From positions 1-64,000 of the forward strand of contig NZ_NPJJ01000032.1 in NCBI RefSeq assembly GCF_002251385.1: 64,000 nucleotides of DNA. Reading direction: 5' to 3'. A model generated the notes under the pieces. It was given only the letters and a program-made list of their open reading frames with translations, was not told where the DNA came from and did not search any database. The DNA is from Prevotella sp. P5-108 (GTDB taxonomy: Bacteria > Bacteroidota > Bacteroidia > Bacteroidales > Bacteroidaceae). Positions 9,037-19,800 of the stretch are shown piece by piece. A program made the position numbers and the translations under genes. Position 1 is the first letter of the stretch. The number at the start of each line of letters is the position of its first letter.

Positions 9037-10356
9037 TCAGTCGCGGCCGAAGATGTCGCGGGTGTATACCTTGCCGGCCACGTCGTCGAGGTTCTCGTCG
9101 TAGCGGTTGGCGATGATGGCTTTGGAGCGGCGCTTGAACTCGTCGAGGCTGTTCACGACCTGGCTGCCGAAGAAGCTGGTGCCGTCTTCGAGCGTGGGTT
9201 CGTAGATGATGACCTCGGCGCCCTTGGCCTTGATGCGCTTCATGATGCCCTGGATGGCTGACTGCCGGAAGTTGTCGGAGTTGGACTTCATCGTGAGGCG
9301 GTAGACGCCGATGACGCACTCGTGTTCCTTGGTGGCGTCCCACACGGCGTTCTCGTTGTAGTAGCCGGCCTTGCGCAGCACGGCGTCGGCGATGTAGTCC
9401 TTGCGGGTGCGGTTGGACTCCACGATGGCGGTCATCATGTTCTGCGGCACGTCCTGGTAGTTGGCCAGCAGCTGCTTGGTGTCCTTGGGCAGGCAGTAGC
9501 CGCCGTAGCCGAACGAGGGGTTGTTGTAGTGGCTGCCGATGCGGGGGTCCAGACCAACGCCCTCGATGATGGCTTTTGAGTCGAGACCTTTCACTTCTGC
9601 GTAAGTGTCAAGTTCATTGAAGTAGCTCACGCGGAGGGCGAGGTAGGTGTTGGCGAAGAGCTTCACGGCCTCGGCCTCCTTCATGCCCATGAAGAGGGTG
9701 TCCACATCGGGCTTGAGCGCGCCTTCCTGGAGGAGGGCGGCGAAGGTGCGGGCGGCATCCTTGAGCATCTCCACATCGGTGACCGACTCGATGGCGCGGT
9801 TCTCATCGGCAAAGTCGGGATGCGACATGATCTTGGGGTAGCCCACGATGATGCGACTGGGATAGAGGTTGTCGTAGAGGGCCTTGCTCTCACGCAGGAA
9901 CTCGGGCGAGAAGAGCAGGTTCAGTTTCTTCACGCCGCGCTGGGCGTACTTCAGGTAGAGGCTGCGGGTGTAGCCCACGGGGATGGTGGACTTGATGACC
10001 ATGACGGCATCGGGATTGACCTCCAACACCAGGTCGATGACTTCTTCGACATGGCTGGTGTCAAAATAGTTCTTTACGGGGTCGTAGTTGGTCGGGGCGG
10101 CAATGACCACGAAGTCGGCGTCGGCATAGGCCCGGCGGCCGTCGAGGGTGGCGGTGAGCAGCAGCGGCTTCTCGGCCAGGTAGCGCTCTATATAGTCGTC
10201 CTGGATGGGTGAGATACGGTTGTTGATCTTCTCCACCTTCTCGGGTATCACGTCAACAGCCGTGACACGGTGGTGCTGCGAAAGCAGCGTGGCAATACTC
10301 AGGCCGACGTAACCGGTTCCGGCAACGGCGACACGTATGTCTGCAAAATTACGCAT
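9037..10356 (-). CDS. ugd: UDP-glucose 6-dehydrogenase
   Basis: Starting at 10356 ([18 protein letters not shown]) gives a 439-aa enzyme; the longer reading adds 16 residues without family similarity. It oxidises UDP-glucose to UDP-glucuronate with two NAD+. Features include the Rossmann motif [12 protein letters not shown] near the N-terminus, [25 protein letters not shown], the hinge [12 protein letters not shown] and catalytic Cys288 in [14 protein letters not shown]. It is of the short E. coli Ugd type with a C-terminal extension. It heads the enzyme series after upxY and provides UDP-GlcA to the 4-epimerase. Codon use is strongly GC-rich. Confidence 0.93.
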   Translation of the reverse strand: MRNFADIRVAVAGTGYVGLSIATLLSQHHRVTAVDVIPEKVEKINNRISPIQDDYIERYLAEKPLLLTATLDGRRAYADADFVVIAAPTNYDPVKNYFDTSHVEEVIDLVLEVNPDAVMVIKSTIPVGYTRSLYLKYAQRGVKKLNLLFSPEFLRESKALYDNLYPSRIIVGYPKIMSHPDFADENRAIESVTDVEMLKDAARTFAALLQEGALKPDVDTLFMGMKEAEAVKLFANTYLALRVSYFNELDTYAEVKGLDSKAIIEGVGLDPRIGSHYNNPSFGYGGYCLPKDTKQLLANYQDVPQNMMTAIVESNRTRKDYIADAVLRKAGYYNENAVWDATKEHECVIGVYRLTMKSNSDNFRQSAIQGIMKRIKAKGAEVIIYEPTLEDGTSFFGSQVVNSLDEFKRRSKAIIANRYDENLDDVAGKVYTRDIFGRD

Positions 10357-10510
10357 ATAATAAATTGAGATAAAAGTTGTGCTGAAAGGGGATGGTCTGG
10401 CCAAGGCTGTAGCGAGGGTGGTAGTAGCTGTTCTAATGGTTTTCGTCGGTCACCGTGATGACCGTCTTTGTTTACACCTTATTATATATATAAACAGGGG
10501 TTGGGTGAGT

Positions 10511-11224
10511 TCAGCCTTCCACAACCTCAAAATCTTCGTTGTGGACACCACGGATGGCTACGGCGTAGCCGGCAAACTCCATGACGAGCTGGCGGTCGCG
10601 GTCGATGCGTACGATGTAGCCTTCCAATCCCTTGAAGAGACCGGTGAGGACACGCAGCTTGACGTGGTCCTTGGCAAACTTGACAAAGGGGTCGCGCAGG
10701 AAGGAGACATTGTCGGGATGACCGGTAATGGCCTGCATGAAGGGTTGCATCATGCGATGGGAGATAACCGCAGGATGTCCTGTACTACAGTTCTTAATGA
10801 GATGAGTTTGAGGATGATAGGTACTGAGGAACTGCTGCAGTTCAGCCGTATGGCCCTGCAGGAATACCAGACCGTTGATAGTAGGCAAGAGTTTCTTGAC
10901 AACACCCTTGCCGTTGGCTTTCGGTTTGTATTTGTATGAATAGTGGACAAAACACTCGTGCCGCGCCTCGGGGTGGGCGGCATTGTAGGCGTCGACCTGA
11001 CGCTTGAAGAGTTCGACCTGTTTGTTATGGATATGGACATATCCCCAGGGAGCTTCTGACAATGGCGCAGAAGCCATGCTGGGGGAGGCGCAAGATGATA
11101 CATTTTCTATTCCCGACCCCGATGACAACTCGGCTTCGGTAACGTGGATGCCCTTTGGAAAACAGGAGGTTACACCACTGTTTTCGTCGGCTATAGAAAG
11201 AGTGATAGAGCAATCCTGCGTCAT
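10511..11224 (-). CDS. UpxY/NusG-family transcription antiterminator
   Basis: The conserved part of this up-to-237-aa protein starts at WGYVHIHNKQVELFKRQ (about residue 60). It continues through a NusG N-terminal-like domain and ends with a KOW-type segment, DHVKLRVLTGLFKGLEGYIV (near 190-210). In Bacteroides, UpxY proteins are locus-specific NusG paralogues that prevent premature termination in the leaders of capsule operons. Position as first gene of a minus-strand polysaccharide locus fits that role. The first 50 or so residues are low in similarity, so Met50 (11077) is an alternative start. No UpxZ gene is visible beside it. Confidence 0.75.
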   Translation of the reverse strand: MTQDCSITLSIADENSGVTSCFPKGIHVTEAELSSGSGIENVSSCASPSMASAPLSEAPWGYVHIHNKQVELFKRQVDAYNAAHPEARHECFVHYSYKYKPKANGKGVVKKLLPTINGLVFLQGHTAELQQFLSTYHPQTHLIKNCSTGHPAVISHRMMQPFMQAITGHPDNVSFLRDPFVKFAKDHVKLRVLTGLFKGLEGYIVRIDRDRQLVMEFAGYAVAIRGVHNEDFEVVEG

Positions 11225-11502
11225 TTCCTCGTTCTATTTTATGTCATTGATGATGAAAAGCGTGTCGTTCACTACTCTATTGTGGAGCGGCAGACGAGCG
11301 CTATCATTGTCGGCAATCCCCGTATCAGAGAATAACGCCGATAGTGCAACGACCTTGTTCACAATAACATAAATATTAAAAAAATCAGTCCAGTTGAGAT
11401 ATAGCCCGACAATCACAATTGTCATAACCTTACGTTCCAATAAAATATTGCCGTCTTCTCTAACTGTATCGACAAACGCCGCAAGCGGCGCAGTCTCATT
11501 TG

Positions 11503-11511
11503 GCAAAGTTA
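11503..11511 (-). promoter_or_regulatory. Possible -7 element for the upxY-led locus
   Basis: The minus strand reads TAACTTTGC, matching the Bacteroidetes TAnnTTTG -7 motif. No clear TTTG lies about 20 nt upstream. If used, it gives a leader of about 270 nt ahead of upxY, long enough for the leader-based antitermination known for Upx loci. Confidence 0.35.
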
Positions 11512-11980
11512 ACACTTTTATTCCACTTAAAGAAAAAATGCTAAAGAAATATTTTCGTTTCCTGCATTTTTATACAGCAGGCAGACAGGGGGGATGGCAG
11601 CCACGACTGCCTATACATTATTATATATATAGACAGACAGACGAGCATCGGAAAAAAGTGGGGCTTGATGTACAGACTGGCGACACTTCATCAATGGCCT
11701 CGAGCAGCATCAACCGTGAAAAGCAGCTGAGCCGAAAAACGAGGGACCGTTCCCTACCCTTCTGCCAGCAACCGCTGCCACGCCAGGATTGGTCGTCGTC
11801 ACATCTGCCATCGCCATCAGGATTCTATAAGGTGTCTTGGGCGTCGGCGAAACACAAGATGATGTTACATTTGTATTACGGCAATATTACGAATGATAAC
11901 TTTTACGGCGCAATAAGTACGTTTTTGACACCACAACGATAAAAAATGTAAATGTTTTATATTTTTTCCACCATTTTTCA

Positions 11981-12010
11981 TTGTTATTATAATAATTATC
12001 CTTATCTTTG
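11981..12010 (+). promoter_or_regulatory. Strong Bacteroidetes-type promoter of a short transcript
   Basis: TTG (11981-11983) and TATCTTTG (12003-12010) are separated by 19 bp, an almost ideal match to the Bacteroidetes primary promoter. No standard gene follows on the plus strand, only a short sequence closed by a hairpin at 12094-12124. Confidence 0.55.
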
Positions 12011-12016
12011 CAAAAA

Positions 12017-12130
12017 ATATGGGATCCATGTGATATGGTGAAAGTATTTACTTTAATTTGTTTTAGTAGATTAGTTTTTAAGTAGTTTGTTTTAAAACCG
12101 GTTATCGTGATGATAGTCGGTTTTCTTTGT
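12017..12130 (+). ncRNA. Candidate small RNA or micro-peptide transcript
   Basis: A good promoter ends at 12010 and a hairpin at 12094-12124 is followed by a partly T-rich stretch, delimiting a transcript of about 110 nt. Inside it, ATG at 12035 opens a 16-codon frame (MVKVFTLICFSRLVFK) that ends at about 12085, just before the hairpin. It may be a regulatory RNA, a hydrophobic micro-peptide mRNA, or both. It is antisense to nothing annotated. Confidence 0.4.
12094..12126 (+). terminator. Hairpin terminator of the short transcript
   Basis: The arms AAAACCG (12094-12100) and CGGTTTT (12118-12124) close a loop with further partial pairing. The downstream T content is modest. Confidence 0.5.
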
Positions 12131-12152
12131 AATAGCAAAAGTATATGACATG

Positions 12153-12187
12153 AAAAAAGGCTCTGCCTGAGTGGCAAAGCCTGATTT
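12153..12187 (-). terminator. Terminator of the tRNA-Ser/tRNA-Glu transcript
   Basis: On the minus strand, AGGCTTTGCC pairs with GGCAGAGCCT and is followed by a run of T (12153-12158 on the plus strand as A). It lies directly after tRNA-Glu. Confidence 0.7.
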
Positions 12188-12190
12188 TTG

Positions 12191-12262
12191 TACTCGGTAA
12201 GGGAATCGAACCCTTATGCCAAGATTGAGAATCTTGTATCCTAACCGTTAGATGAACCGAGC
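12191..12262 (-). tRNA. tRNA-Glu (CTC anticodon)
   Basis: The minus strand folds as a tRNA: acceptor GCTCGGT with ACCGAGT, anticodon stem CAAGA/TCTTG around loop TTCTCAA (anticodon CTC, reading GAG), and T-loop GGTTCGATTCC. CCA is not encoded. It is co-transcribed after tRNA-Ser. Confidence 0.88.
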
Positions 12263-12292
12263 GTTAGGTCGCATCATGGAGAACGTTTGCTG

Positions 12293-12380
12293 CGGAAGGA
12301 GGGGGATTCGAACCCCCGGTACGGTAAACCCGTACGTCAGTTTAGCAAACTGGTGGTTTCAGCCACTCACCCATCCTTCC
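12293..12380 (-). tRNA. tRNA-Ser (GCT anticodon)
   Basis: The minus strand has acceptor GGAAGGA/TCCTTCC, a D-arm with GAGTGGCTGAAA, anticodon loop TTGCTAA (anticodon GCT), a long serine-type variable arm (GTACGGGTTTACCGTAC) and a GGGTTCGAATCCC T-arm. Size and variable arm fit a class II tRNA. Confidence 0.93.
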
Positions 12381-12427
12381 TGGGGGTTCAAGTTTCCTTT
12401 AACCGAGCATTGTTCTCAAATGCGATG

Positions 12428-12459
12428 CAAAGGTACTAACTATTTCTGAAACTTCCAAA
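12428..12459 (-). promoter_or_regulatory. Promoter of the tRNA-Ser/tRNA-Glu unit
   Basis: On the minus strand, TTTG (12459-12456) is followed after 20 bp by TACCTTTG (12435-12428), a textbook Bacteroidetes promoter. It starts about 40 nt upstream of tRNA-Ser. Confidence 0.7.
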
Positions 12460-12655
12460 CATTTTCCATTCTTTTTTTGAATATTTTTAATGCTTCAGCG
12501 GCTTGCTGCCTACAATTAGCTAAGTTTCATAGAGTTGTATTAAACTTATTTTTAACATTGCCATTGGGCGATTTACATTGCCAAAGCTCCGCATCGGATA
12601 CATACGCCCCAAAAGCGTATTTGTAAGCAGAAATGACCATCGACGGAATCGTGGA

Positions 12656-12829
12656 GGGTATCTCTGCAAAATTTATGATTAACTCTGCAAGAATTATGAT
12701 TAACTTTGCAAAAATTATGACCGACTCTGCAAGAATTATGATTACCTCTGCGAGAATTATGATTACCTCTGCAAGTATTATGATTAACTCTGCGAGATTT
12801 ATGACCATCTCTGCGTCCAGCGCATTTAC
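12656..12829. repeat. Tandem array of eight 21-bp repeats
   Basis: The core CTCTGCA/CTCTGCG recurs at 12662, 12683, 12704 (one change), 12725, 12746, 12767, 12788 and 12809, exactly 21 bp apart. The unit is roughly ATGATTAACTCTGCAAGAAT with scattered substitutions. Because 21 is a multiple of three, both strands show long open frames of heptad-like repeats (SARIMIN on plus, LAELIII on minus). I regard the frames as a by-product. The array lies between the tRNA promoter and the recombinase. Confidence 0.9.
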
Positions 12830-12986
12830 CCTGCGCTTCCTGGAGCATACTCCCCCACCCGCCACGCAGCGCGCGCGGGTGACGGAAGAGACATTCACCG
12901 AGGCAGACAAATACTTTGTGCAGACCTCTGCCGTTTTATAGAGTGAGGCGTTACACTTACGACGCCTGTAATAAACTCTAACAACT

Positions 12987-14207
12987 ATGGCAACTATTAA
13001 ATTGAAATTCAGGACTTCATCGAAAGATGAAAAGGAGGGTACTCTGTGTTACCAGGTCATTCACAAGCGCAACGTGAGATGGATTACGACAAAACACCTC
13101 ATCCGTGCCAACGAATGGAACCGTCACACAGCCTCCATCACGCTCACCGGCAATCGAGAAAGAGACTGTCAGCTGCGGCTGATACAATCGTCGGTAATCT
13201 GGGAGATGGAACAACGGAAGCGAATCATCAGACAGATGGAAACGGAGACCATGGACTATACCATCGAGATGCTCTTCCAGGCGTTTGAGCATCTGCCGGA
13301 GTGTGTCACCGTGTTCGACTTCATACAGAAGCAGATAGACAGGAAGCGGGAAATGAAGCGCTTCGGCACCGCGAGGACCTATACCAACACTCTGCGCAGC
13401 TTCCGAGAATTCCGAAGCGACAATGACCTCACGTTCACCGAGCTCACGCAAAAAATGATGGAGCAATACGAAGCCTGGATGACCCATCGCGGGCTGAAGC
13501 AGAACTCCATCAGATTTTATTTGCGCACGCTCAACACGCTGACACGCAAGGCTATCGACGAGCATCTGATGGAAGACCGTCAGCTATTTGCCAAAGTGCG
13601 TCTGTCGTATGTGAAGACGACAAAGCGTGCCATCACCGAGAGCCAGATAAGGCGCATCGAACGGCTCGACCTATCAGGAAAGCCCGCGCAAGCACTGGCG
13701 CGCGATATGTTTATGTTCAGCTTCTATATGCGTGGCATGTCGTTTGTGGATATGGCTTTCCTGCGCAAGGCAGACCTGAAGTATGGCATGCTGAGCTACT
13801 GCCGACGAAAAACCAACCAGCACCTGACCATCGCGTGGCATCGGGCGCTGCAGGACATCATAGACAGATATGCCCACCTCACCCGCAACACGCCTTATCT
13901 GCTGCCCATCATCACCCGAACCGACGGCACTGAATACAAGCAATACCGCAACCGGGAAGAGTGTATCAACAGGGCACTGAAGAGCATCGGGGTGGCTGCC
14001 GGACTCAAGATTCCGCTCACCACCTATGTGGCGCGACACTCGTGGGCAAGCATTGCGCGCAATATGAATTTCTCCATCGCCATCATCAGCGAGGGCATGG
14101 GCCACCAGTCCTACCGCACCACCCAAATCTACCTCGACTCCATCGACACCGCACGCATAGACGAAGCCAACAACCGCATCATTCGCAGGATAAGCATGGG
14201 GAAATAA
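12987..14207 (+). CDS. Solitary tyrosine recombinase (Bacteroidetes integrase type)
   Basis: The 406-aa protein has an Arm-DNA-binding-like N-terminus, a SAM-like core-binding region (about 105-200) and a C-terminal catalytic domain. Likely active-site residues are Arg249 (YMRGMSF), Lys275, the Y/H-x-x-R box ending at Arg350 (TTYVARHSW), His373 in GMGHQSYRTTQ and nucleophile Tyr382 (IYLDS). All are present, so it should be active. It lies alone between a tRNA pair and groESL, with no excisionase, mobilisation or cargo genes. It may be a domesticated invertase like those that flip Bacteroides surface-locus promoters, or the relic of a mobile element. Confidence 0.88.
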   Translation: MATIKLKFRTSSKDEKEGTLCYQVIHKRNVRWITTKHLIRANEWNRHTASITLTGNRERDCQLRLIQSSVIWEMEQRKRIIRQMETETMDYTIEMLFQAFEHLPECVTVFDFIQKQIDRKREMKRFGTARTYTNTLRSFREFRSDNDLTFTELTQKMMEQYEAWMTHRGLKQNSIRFYLRTLNTLTRKAIDEHLMEDRQLFAKVRLSYVKTTKRAITESQIRRIERLDLSGKPAQALARDMFMFSFYMRGMSFVDMAFLRKADLKYGMLSYCRRKTNQHLTIAWHRALQDIIDRYAHLTRNTPYLLPIITRTDGTEYKQYRNREECINRALKSIGVAAGLKIPLTTYVARHSWASIARNMNFSIAIISEGMGHQSYRTTQIYLDSIDTARIDEANNRIIRRISMGK

Positions 14208-14340
14208 ACGGGCAGGAGACAGACCGACGACATACACTCACACCCGTGTCGGCAGTTATGAGCAATGCGAAGCACGCAGCCTCATCCTATTGGTACACAA
14301 TGGTTTGCAACGCTCTCTAAACCACATATAAAATAAATGC

Positions 14341-14400
14341 GAACCATGAATTGCCTAATTCAAGGTTTGATTTCACCGTTTCAGAGTTTGCATTACGCGG
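14341..14400 (-). repeat. Dispersed intergenic repeat, copy A
   Basis: Read on the minus strand, a stretch of about 38 nt resembles 51281-51318. It includes 17 identical bases (14375-14359 against 51302-51318: TGAAATCAAACCTTGAA). Both copies sit in convergent intergenic regions beside 21-bp repeats. Confidence 0.6.
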
Positions 14401-14482
14401 TTCAAACCATGAAGTCATGATTAATGTCATCGGCGAAGAATTGCCGCTGCGTATTGCCACCAAGCAAGAGATGGGCAGCGCC

Positions 14483-14550
14483 CGCACATTGACCACCTCC
14501 GTCCGCACGTTGACCACCTCCGTCCGCACGTTGACCACCTCCGCCAGCCC
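14483..14550. repeat. Three 21-bp tandem repeats
   Basis: TTGACCACCTCC starts at 14489, 14510 and 14531, separated each time by CG(T/C)CCGCACG-type sequence. The period is exactly 21 bp. The unit is unrelated in sequence to the array at 12.7 kb. Confidence 0.9.
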
Positions 14551-14578
14551 CGTGACTGCACCCACCACAAACCAAGAA

Positions 14579-14613
14579 AAAAGCGGCCAAGACACAATGG
14601 TCTTGACCGCTTT
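14579..14613 (-). terminator. groESL terminator
   Basis: On the minus strand AAAGCGGTCAAGAC pairs with GTCTTGGCCGCTTT (one mismatch) and is followed by a T run. It starts about 25 bp after the groEL stop. Confidence 0.75.
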
Positions 14614-14637
14614 CTATATATACGTTTATCTATTGGT

Positions 14638-16305
<1,668 letters not shown>

Positions 16306-16578
16306 TTATTCCTCAACAACAGCGAGCACGTCGCTCTGGCGCATCATCAGATACTTTTCGCCGTCATACTCGATTTCGGTACCTGCATACTTGCCATAAA
16401 GTACCACATCACCTGCCTTGAGTATCATGGCATCATCCTTGGTGCCCTGACCTACGGCTACGACCTTGCCACGCTGTGGCTTCTCTTTAGCTGTATCGGG
16501 AATAATGATTCCACCTACTTTTTCCTCGGCTGGTGCGGGAAGAACCAGCACTCTGTCTGCTAATGGTTTAAGTTTCAT
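16306..16578 (-). CDS. groES: Co-chaperonin GroES (Hsp10)
   Basis: The 90-aa protein has the whole Cpn10 fold: [20 protein letters not shown] with the mobile loop [14 protein letters not shown] (about 24-37), [11 protein letters not shown] and [13 protein letters not shown] at the end. It caps the GroEL ring. First gene of the operon with groEL. Confidence 0.97.
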   Translation of the reverse strand: MKLKPLADRVLVLPAPAEEKVGGIIIPDTAKEKPQRGKVVAVGQGTKDDAMILKAGDVVLYGKYAGTEIEYDGEKYLMMRQSDVLAVVEE

Positions 16579-16882
16579 AATCTAATATTTTTAAGAGATT
16601 TATATTTTTTATTTTATCAATCTGCCATCTTGTCTGCCAAAACTGTGCCAATCCTGTCAGTCATGACAAAAAAAATAACAATTCACTGCATTTTTATGGG
16701 TAGCTTGTCAGCATTGCTCCTAATTGTGTCACATTTTGGCGTCCGCAATGGCAGTATTCCCAGGCATCACTGCCTGCTCCGCACCGCCTGCCCGCAAAGA
16801 AAAAGAGGGAAAAAGTTGGCAAGTCGCGATATTATCCGTAAATTTGCGAATATATATCTTAAGCACCTATACTCTCACGACT
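16579..16882. other. Divergent region groES / STAND ATPase
   Basis: The plus-strand promoter of the STAND gene lies at 16816-16846. On the groES side I see several TTGGCA/TGGCA words on the minus strand (about 16629-16655) but no TAnnTTTG element, so the groESL promoter is not identified. Confidence 0.5.
16816..16846 (+). promoter_or_regulatory. Promoter of the DUF4062-STAND gene
   Basis: TTGG (16816-16819) and TAAATTTG (16839-16846) are 19 bp apart, matching the Bacteroidetes consensus. The inferred start point is about 30 nt upstream of the ATG at 16883, which supports that start over the upstream in-frame ATG at 16724. Confidence 0.6.
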
Positions 16883-19800
16883 ATGGCCCAAAACTATAAG
16901 AACATCAAAATTTTTATCAGCAGCACGTTCTGCGATATGGATGCCGAGCGCGACGCCATCATGAACCGCGTATACCCAGCAGTGGCACAAGCGTTGGCTC
17001 CCAAGCACATCCACGTTGACTTCATCGACCTGCGCTGGGGCGTAAGTACCCAGCAAATAGCCGAAAACGAGCGCGAGAACCATGTGCTGCGCGAGTGCAT
17101 AGACAGCATCAACGAGTCGAGACCGTTCTTCATAGGACTCTTAGGCGACAGATACGGTTGGGTTCCGTCGCAAGAGAGTTGGGACTGCATCATCGACGGC
17201 ATGAGTGACCATGAAAAGCAGTTCATCAACCAAGACACTGCCGAAGCCCGCAGTGTGACAGAGCTGGAAATGCTCTTCGGTTCGCTCATAGACAGTGACA
17301 ATCTGCATCGCAGTCTGTTCTGCTTCCGCAACCCTGCGGTATATGAGCACATGGACAAGGAACACCTATTTATATATATACAGGACAACGAAAACGCGCA
17401 AAGCCATCTGGCCAGACTCAAGAAGCACATCATCGAAACCATGTCGAGCCACCAGCTCAAGCGCAATGTGTGCCAGTATGATTGTCAATGGGACGGCAAC
17501 CGCCTGTGCGGCATGGACGGACTGGTGGACTTCCTCACCCAAGCGATTGTCCAGGAGATAGAACTCTATGAGTGTGAGAGCGAAGAGGGAAACCCCGAGA
17601 ATGAATACGACTCGACTGCCGCGCGCTTTGATGCCATCATGGACCACCATGACGCCAACTTCTGCGGGCGCGAAGACTTTGTCGCCAACCTTACCGATGT
17701 AGCAGCCACCACCCAAGCTAAAGCCATCATGCTGACAAGCCATTATGGTCTGGGCAAGACTGCCCTACTCTCCCACTGGTATCGGCAGCTGTGCAAGGAC
17801 GACCGATTTCTGCCCTACATCTACTTTGCCGACCGTCAAGGCAATCATGGCAAAGTGGAAATGCCACTGAAATACTGGTTGGCTGATAAGCGTACCGGTG
17901 CCACGCAACGTTTCGGCGCTGAATCCCAATACGAATTGGGGTTGCTGGCCAATAAACTGGAAGAAGCCACTGCGGCTGACAGCCGGCGCAAACTGCTCAT
18001 CATCGACGATATACATCTGCTGGACAACTACCACAAATGGTTTGACCCTCGGCTCTTCGCCGACGACACACTGATAATATGTACAGCCGACAGCGAACAA
18101 GCCCCTCGTTTCGAGCATCTGTGCGACAACATTTATCTCTTGCCTCCGTTGAGCACGGACACTGCGCGACAGCTCGTCGAGACACGACTGCAGCGGGTAG
18201 GCAAACAACTGCAAACCGCCGTGATGGAAACTCTGCTGAACAAACAAGAGGGGAAAGTAAAGCCTGCCGGCATACCGCTATGGAGCGTGATGATAACCAG
18301 GCAGCTGGTCTTGCTCGACGGCAACTACTTTGCCCAGCAGCGCAAACGCCAAGAAGAGGATGCCGAACTCAAGATACAAAACTCTCTGATAGACATCATC
18401 GCACAGGCGCCTGTATATCCCGAGCAGCTATTCATGACTTGCGTAGAGTCGGCTGCCACATTCGTAGACAGGCAGTTCGTCTTGGACGTGTTGCGCTTCA
18501 TCGCCATCACTGAATTCGGAATCCGCCCGCAAGACCTGAAGGCACTGATGGGCGAGAAATGGGACAACCTGAAATTTGCCGAACTCAAACGCCACATGGG
18601 AAGCCTGCTGGCAATCGATGAAGAGAGCGGCACGATAGACTTTGCTTACAGTAATTTCAGAAGCGAGATATACATCCAAGCCGGAGAGCAGCTCGCTCCC
18701 TACTTCGCTGCACTTATCACTCATCTGGGCGACATCTCTAAAAACGAGATTGACAACAACATCATTGGCAACGAGATACCCTATCTTGCGGTAAAATATG
18801 CCACTGCCGCCGTAATGGACTACATTCTTGACAACGACCGCGGTCATCTGCGCGACAAGAGCGTCTATGCGCTGGCAGACCTGACATTCAGAAAGTCACA
18901 AGTGGTAAAAGCATGGATGGAACTGGCAGCAGAGCGAAAGCCCAAGGAGACGATAGCGCTTGCCACCCAGATTATAAGAACCCACATGGGCTGCCGGCAC
19001 TACACCGCTGCGGCCACGGTCGCCTCATGGGTTATACCCAAGATAGACAGTGGCAAACTGGACCAGGAGGCACGCCGCGACTACTATACCTTGGTAGTTC
19101 TCTATATGGAGTCGCTCTACCAGACGGGACAATATGAGAATGCCGCACATCTGTCAAACCATCTGCTGTCAGAGTGCTACAACGAGCTGGACAATCCAGA
19201 CTACTACGAGATATGCGGCATGGCTATTCTGGTAAAGACACGCATCGAAAGCAAGAACCCCAACGAGCATACCCTGGGGTGGGCTGCGAAGGGCAACGAC
19301 CTGATGGACCGCCTGGTGCTGGAAATGCAACAGGTGCAGATGATTACTTACCTGCGCGAGTTGAGCGAGATATATCTCACCATCCCAGGAGTAAACGAGC
19401 CAGAAGCGGAAAACAGGGCACAGTTTGTTGATGATTACCTGTCGGCTCCACAATGGATGTACCATCTATACTTTATGATTGCGCCGCTGAGGAAACATGC
19501 TGAAATGCTGGAGCAGCATGACGATTTCGCCGCTGCCATCCTACGCCAACAGGCTGATGACTACGAGCAGACCCTGCTCAACGCCTATCCCGACAATCCC
19601 CTCTTCAATGGAAACTGCACTATCCCCTGTGAACAAGACGGGCACGAGCCCGACAGCCTCTCCCGTAATTTCCCTGAGAGTCTGAACCACTACTACAGCC
19701 AGAAGAACCCGTCGATAGAAGACACGCTCAAGCTACAGATTGCCTTTTATCGTATGTGCAGCCATACCGAATGGAAACTGAAAGAAAACAGAAATCGTGG

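Larger units (their letters stand above)
11225..12190. other. Gene-poor region upstream of upxY
   Basis: No convincing protein gene is present here; the open frames of 60-180 codons on both strands lack family features. I see a possible upxY promoter near 11503-11511 with a leader of up to about 270 nt. There is also a strong plus-strand promoter at 11981-12010 followed by a short transcript and hairpin, and the tRNA terminator at 12153-12187. The 11540-11940 stretch shows nothing I recognise. Confidence 0.6.
12381..12986. other. Intergenic region between tRNA-Ser and the recombinase
   Basis: It contains the tRNA promoter (12428-12459), the 21-bp array (12656-12829), and close to the recombinase start an inverted repeat (AGGCGT...ACGCCT, about 12945-12967). 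No clear promoter motif for the recombinase was found. Confidence 0.6.
14208..14637. other. Convergent intergenic region recombinase/groEL
   Basis: No gene is seen. It contains a sequence also found (inverted) near 51.3 kb at 14341-14400, three 21-bp repeats at 14483-14550 and the groEL terminator at 14579-14613. Confidence 0.6.

Noticed and set aside
11234-11515. 93-codon minus-strand frame upstream of upxY
   Set aside because: It needs a GTG start that overlaps the putative -7 element and shows no similarity or composition typical of genes here.
11394-11942. 182-codon plus-strand open frame upstream of upxY
   Set aside because: Low complexity, no start signal, no family-like sequence; treated as non-coding.
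12656-12829. CRISPR array
   Set aside because: Units are contiguous without unique spacers, too short, and no cas genes are in the window.
12527-12941. Open frames on both strands across the 21-bp array (heptad-like LAELIII / SARIMIN proteins)
   Set aside because: A 21-bp period without stops opens frames on both strands automatically; no start signals or domains.
12293-14207. Integrative element inserted in tRNA-Ser
   Set aside because: The recombinase lies on the 5' side of the tRNA, no 3'-end tRNA duplication was found, and no cargo genes are present.
16579-16660. CIRCE element upstream of groES
   Set aside because: No inverted repeat of the CIRCE type was found; only repeated TGGCA words.
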